Shown here: piece by piece, positions 61,122-64,000 of the stretch
Layout: the number at the start of each line of letters is the position of its first letter
Numbering within the stretch: the first letter of the stretch is position 1
Origin: Ruegeria arenilitoris
Lineage (GTDB): Bacteria > Pseudomonadota > Alphaproteobacteria > Rhodobacterales > Rhodobacteraceae
Assembly: GCF_013032855.1 (NCBI RefSeq)
Contig: NZ_WQDA01000003.1
Coordinates: 124,001 to 188,000 of the forward strand
DNA length: 64,000 bases
Direction of reading: 5' to 3'
Made by a program: the position numbers and the translations under genes
Notes under the pieces: model-generated
What the model was told of the DNA's origin: nothing
Seen by the model: only the letters and a program-made list of their open reading frames with translations
The model's database searches: none

Positions 61122-62027
61122 ATGCAAATTACCCGTTCTGTAGCTTGGGCCGCGGCGATAGGATCCGCGACCCTGGCGCATGCGACTGCTGCCATCGCCC
61201 AACCCCGGCAGGGATGGACGCCGACTGTGGAAGGGTTGGCTGTCTATCAGGGCAGCGCCGATCTTGAAGACGGCGGTGATTTCAGCGCATCGCGCGCATT
61301 TCTGCGGGCAGGCGGCATTTACAGCTATGGTGACGGGTCCTTTGTGGGCTTGCTGGCGAGTTTCGGGCAGTTTTCTTACGATTTCGGGTTGCCCGGAAAC
61401 CAGCCGTGGGACGACATCCGCGACATTCGCCTGAGCGTTCCATTGCGCTTCACTCTGGACAACGGCGCTGCCGTGATCGTCTCACCCCAATTGAGATGGG
61501 ACTATGAGACCGGCGCCAGTGCCTCGGACGGTTTCACCTATGGTGCTTTCGCCGGCATTTCATGGGCGGTGAACCCCAATCTGCGCATCGGCCCGGCTTT
61601 TGGCGTGTTCTCCGAGGTTGGAACGAATGACCTCGAAGTCTTTCCCGCGCTTCTGGTCGACTGGACCTTTGCCGAGCGCTGGCGTCTGAGCACCGGGCGC
61701 GCGTTGGGGGCCACTCAAGGCCCCGGGGTCACGCTGGAATACAAGGCTTCGGAAAGTGTCAGCGTGGGACTTGCCGTTCGGTCCGAGAGGGTCCGCTTTC
61801 AGTTGAACGATAACGGGTTGGCACCGGGCGGCGTAGGCGAGGACAGCAGCATCCCGGTTGTTCTGTCGGTTGAATACGCGCCAAACCCCGGAGTTTCGCT
61901 GTCGGCATTTGCGGGCGCCGAGTTTGACGGCGAGTTGCGCCTGGACAACGCAGCAGGGCAAGAGGTCAGCCGGCAGGGCTATGATACCGCTCCGATCGTG
62001 GGCGTTGCCTTCCGTCTGCGGTTCTGA
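61122..62027 (+). CDS. Putative outer-membrane beta-barrel protein (MipA/OmpV-like)
   Basis: The 301-aa product has a signal peptide (MQITRSVAWAAAIGSATLAHATAAIA) followed by alternating hydrophobic/polar strands. These run through GDGSFVGLLASFGQFSYDFG, PLRFTLDNGAAVIVSPQLRWDYETG and RIGPAFGVFSEVGTND, ending in an aromatic terminal Phe (VAFRLRF) typical of outer-membrane barrels. It resembles MipA/OmpV scaffolding proteins loosely. The ATG at 61122 follows AGGATC. It is 93 nt after the dehydrogenase gene; function is uncertain. Confidence 0.75.
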   Translation: MQITRSVAWAAAIGSATLAHATAAIAQPRQGWTPTVEGLAVYQGSADLEDGGDFSASRAFLRAGGIYSYGDGSFVGLLASFGQFSYDFGLPGNQPWDDIRDIRLSVPLRFTLDNGAAVIVSPQLRWDYETGASASDGFTYGAFAGISWAVNPNLRIGPAFGVFSEVGTNDLEVFPALLVDWTFAERWRLSTGRALGATQGPGVTLEYKASESVSVGLAVRSERVRFQLNDNGLAPGGVGEDSSIPVVLSVEYAPNPGVSLSAFAGAEFDGELRLDNAAGQEVSRQGYDTAPIVGVAFRLRF

Positions 62028-62063
62028 GGGCGATTTCGTTTGCGACGGGTTTGGTCGCGCGTT

Positions 62064-62077
62064 GACAAGTTCTTGTC
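62064..62077. promoter_or_regulatory. Inverted repeat upstream of the sarcosine oxidase operon
   Basis: GACAAG and CTTGTC flank a two-base centre in the 134-nt gap before soxB, with one extra pair possible outside. It is a small operator candidate. No glycine riboswitch consensus was seen in the same gap. Confidence 0.35.
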
Positions 62078-62161
62078 GAAAACGGATGCGGAGCCCCGAG
62101 CCCGGATTGCTACTCCTGTTGGAAGTTGGTTTGATGCCAGCAAACCCGCAGGGAGATCTGA

Positions 62162-63415
62162 ATGCGCTTTTCCGGCTTTCGCGTCCTGAAGGAAGGACTG
62201 ACGGGCAACAAGGGTTGGACGGCGCATTGGCGTGATCCCGAGCCCAAAGCCGAGTACGACATCGTCATCATCGGCGGTGGGGGGCATGGTCTCAGCACCG
62301 CGTACTATCTGGCGAAAGAACACGGCCTGACAAATGTCGCCGTGCTGGAAAAGGGTTATATCGGCGGCGGCAATGTGGGGCGCAACACGACGATCGTGCG
62401 CGCCAACTATTTTCTGCAAGGAAATTCCGAGTTCTATTCACATTCCCTCAAGCTGTGGGAGGGGTTGGAAGAGGACCTGAACTACAACGTGATGCATTCG
62501 CAGCGGGGCATCATCAACCTGTTCCATTCGGACGGGCAGCGGGACGCGGCCGCGCGGCGGGGCAACATGATGATCAGCCAGGGCGACGATGCCATCCTGC
62601 TGGACCGCGATGCACTGCGCGAGATGCTGCCCTATCTGAACTATGACGATCTGCGCTTTCCCATCTATGGCGGTCTGTATCATCCGCGCGGCGGCACGGC
62701 CCGGCATGATGCCGTGGCCTGGGGCTATGCCCGCGGGGCGGATCAGCGCGGGGTGGATCTGATCCAGAATTGCGAGGTCACCGGCATCGACATCGAAAAC
62801 GGCGCCGTGCGCGGGGTGCAGACGACGCGCGGGGCGATCCGAGCCAGGAAGGTAGGGATTGTGGTTGCGGGCCGGTCCAGTCAGGTCGCGGCGATGGCCG
62901 GAATGCGTTTGCCGATCGAAAGCCACGTGCTGCAGGCCTTCGTGACCGAAGGGCTGAAGCCCTGTATCGACCATGTCGTGACCTTCGGCATGGGGCATTT
63001 CTACATCAGCCAATCCGACAAGGGCGGGCTGGTGTTCGGCGGCGACCTGGATTTCTATGCCTCCTACGCGGCGCGGGGCAATCTGCCGACGGTCGAAAGC
63101 GTGATGGAAGCCGGCGTGGCCCTGATGCCGATGATCGGCAAAGCCCGGGTACTGCGGTCCTGGGGCGGGATCATGGACATGTCGCCGGACGGGTCGCCGA
63201 TCATCGACCGCACCCCTATCGACGGGCTGTATCTGAACTGCGGCTGGAACTACGGCGGGTTCAAGGCGGTTCCGGGCTCGGGCAACGTGTTTGCCCACCT
63301 GATGGCCACCGACCGGTACCACGAGAACGCGACAGGGTTCCGGCTGGATCGTTTCCGCACCGGGCGCGGGATCATCGATGAAGAGGGCAAGGGCTCTCAG
63401 CACAATCTGCATTAG
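62162..63415 (+). CDS. soxB: Sarcosine oxidase subunit beta
   Basis: This is a 417-aa flavoprotein. Heterotetrameric sarcosine oxidase demethylates sarcosine to glycine, passing the methyl group to tetrahydrofolate. DIVIIGGGGHGLSTAYYLAKEHG is the FAD loop, VAVLEKGYIGGGNVGRNTTIVRANY includes the region of the covalent flavin His found in the family, and the C-terminal YLNCGWNYGGFKAVPGSG closes the FAD site. GGGAG precedes the ATG by five bases. soxD and soxA follow in the normal soxBDAG order. Related operons act on dimethylglycine or other N-methyl amines. Confidence 0.96.
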   Translation: MRFSGFRVLKEGLTGNKGWTAHWRDPEPKAEYDIVIIGGGGHGLSTAYYLAKEHGLTNVAVLEKGYIGGGNVGRNTTIVRANYFLQGNSEFYSHSLKLWEGLEEDLNYNVMHSQRGIINLFHSDGQRDAAARRGNMMISQGDDAILLDRDALREMLPYLNYDDLRFPIYGGLYHPRGGTARHDAVAWGYARGADQRGVDLIQNCEVTGIDIENGAVRGVQTTRGAIRARKVGIVVAGRSSQVAAMAGMRLPIESHVLQAFVTEGLKPCIDHVVTFGMGHFYISQSDKGGLVFGGDLDFYASYAARGNLPTVESVMEAGVALMPMIGKARVLRSWGGIMDMSPDGSPIIDRTPIDGLYLNCGWNYGGFKAVPGSGNVFAHLMATDRYHENATGFRLDRFRTGRGIIDEEGKGSQHNLH

Positions 63416-63466
63416 GGGTGCCGGGATGTTTCGTTCGAATGTTCGTGAAAGCCAGGAGGCGCGGCA

Positions 63467-63730
63467 ATGAGGATCACCTGCCCGTATTGCGGTGAGCGCG
63501 ACCGCCGCGAGTTCTACTATCGCGGGGCCGCCGTCGATCTGGACCGGCCCGCTCCGGATGCCGGGCCTGACGCTTGGGACGATTTCGTCTATCTGCGCGA
63601 CAACCCCGCGGGCGAGACGCGGGATCTGTGGTATCACGAAGGCGGCTGCGGCGCATGGATCGTCGTGACACGCAACACGCTGACCCACGAAGTATCGGCG
63701 ACAGAGCCTGCGTCCGGGGGCAAACGATGA
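63467..63730 (+). CDS. soxD: Sarcosine oxidase subunit delta
   Basis: This is an 87-aa small subunit. CPYCGERDRREF at the N-terminus and YHEGGCGAWIVVTRNTLTHEV toward the end carry the Cys/His residues that bind zinc. AGGAGG lies seven bases before the ATG. It overlaps soxA by ATGA. The length and motifs are typical of the family. Confidence 0.96.
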   Translation: MRITCPYCGERDRREFYYRGAAVDLDRPAPDAGPDAWDDFVYLRDNPAGETRDLWYHEGGCGAWIVVTRNTLTHEVSATEPASGGKR

Positions 63731-64000
63731 GGGTCGCGGACAGGGGGCTGATCGACCGCGGCACTCCGGTCGAATTTTCCTTTGACGGCATCCGGTATTC
63801 GGGCTTTCAGGGCGACACACTGGCCTCGGCGCTGCTGGCCAATGGCGTGCGCCTGATGGGGCGGTCGTTCAAGTATCATCGTCCGCGCGGCGTCCTGACC
63901 GCCGGCAGTGAAGAGCCGAATGCGCTGGTCACCATCGGCCGAGGCGCCGCGCAGGACCCGAATGTGCGGGCCACGATGCAAGAGATCTATCCGGGCCTGG
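63727..64000 (+). CDS. soxA: Sarcosine oxidase subunit alpha (5' part; runs off the window)
   Basis: The first 91 codons read MRVADRGLIDRGTPVEFSFD, then YSGFQGDTLASALLANGV and SFKYHRPRGVLTAGSEEPNALV. This is the N-terminal ferredoxin-like domain of the alpha subunit that holds the noncovalent flavin chamber. The ATG overlaps the soxD stop. The rest of the roughly 1000-aa protein lies outside the window. Confidence 0.93.
   Translation, partial: MRVADRGLIDRGTPVEFSFDGIRYSGFQGDTLASALLANGVRLMGRSFKYHRPRGVLTAGSEEPNALVTIGRGAAQDPNVRATMQEIYPGL

Noticed and set aside
62028..62161. Possible glycine riboswitch upstream of soxB
   Set aside because: The gap is only 134 nt and the conserved glycine aptamer segments were not found.

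Overview
The window looks like the chromosome of a marine alphaproteobacterium of the Rhodobacteraceae (Roseobacter group). The DNA is GC-rich and densely packed, with many four-base ATGA start/stop overlaps. It carries a TRAP transporter, a glycerol-type ABC importer (glpVSTPQU order), the hom-glpX-recJ gene order, heterotetrameric sarcosine oxidase genes and ubiTUV. This assignment rests on gene content and order read by eye, not on a database search. No phage, insertion sequence, integrase or CRISPR array was seen.

Region 1 (1-20 kb) is a large hexuronate island. On the minus strand a TRAP importer (dctP, dctQ, dctM) is transcribed with a galactarolactone-cycloisomerase-like enolase-superfamily enzyme, a phytanoyl-CoA-type dioxygenase, altronate dehydratase (uxaA), a Gfo/Idh/MocA oxidoreductase, a beta-hydroxyacid dehydrogenase, an EamA permease and KDG kinase (kdgK). 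Facing it are uxaC and a short uxuB. Divergent from these are three overlapping Gfo/Idh/MocA genes, uxuA, a second beta-hydroxyacid dehydrogenase and a TIM-barrel epimerase cut by the window edge. Together they can take glucuronate and galacturonate type acids to KDG and KDPG; KDPG aldolase and a dedicated tagaturonate reductase are not in the window. The extra redox and dioxygenase genes suggest modified or glycosidic uronates as the real substrates.

Region 2 (20-27 kb) starts with a GntR/FCD regulator divergent from dctP. It is followed by denD-like and ltnD-like dehydrogenases. Divergent from these is a four-gene operon: SDR, IlvD/Edd sugar-acid dehydratase, FAH hydrolase and D-2-hydroxyacid dehydrogenase. 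That set fits a non-phosphorylative route from an aldonate through a 2,4-diketo-3-deoxy acid to pyruvate and a short hydroxyacid.

Region 3 (27-36 kb) has an exported DUF3604 protein with a membrane-anchored parvulin and a HupE/UreJ-type membrane protein, a Na/Pi cotransporter fused to PhoU, a DeoR regulator, an SDR and an AraC regulator.

Region 4 (36-43 kb) is a nitric-oxide and low-oxygen block. NsrR is divergent from a di-iron hemerythrin/RIC-like protein, DUF2478, ubiT, ubiU, ubiV (oxygen-independent ubiquinone synthesis) and nnrS. A BlaI/M56 peptidase pair with no beta-lactamase follows.

Region 5 (43-64 kb) holds the glycerol-type ABC importer, two identical tRNA-Glu genes, recJ, glpX, hom, a small lipoprotein, a TetR regulator with a perfect 22-bp operator, a pirin, a TadE/TadE/TadG set, glutamate dehydrogenase, a putative outer-membrane protein and the start of a sarcosine oxidase operon (soxB, soxD, partial soxA).
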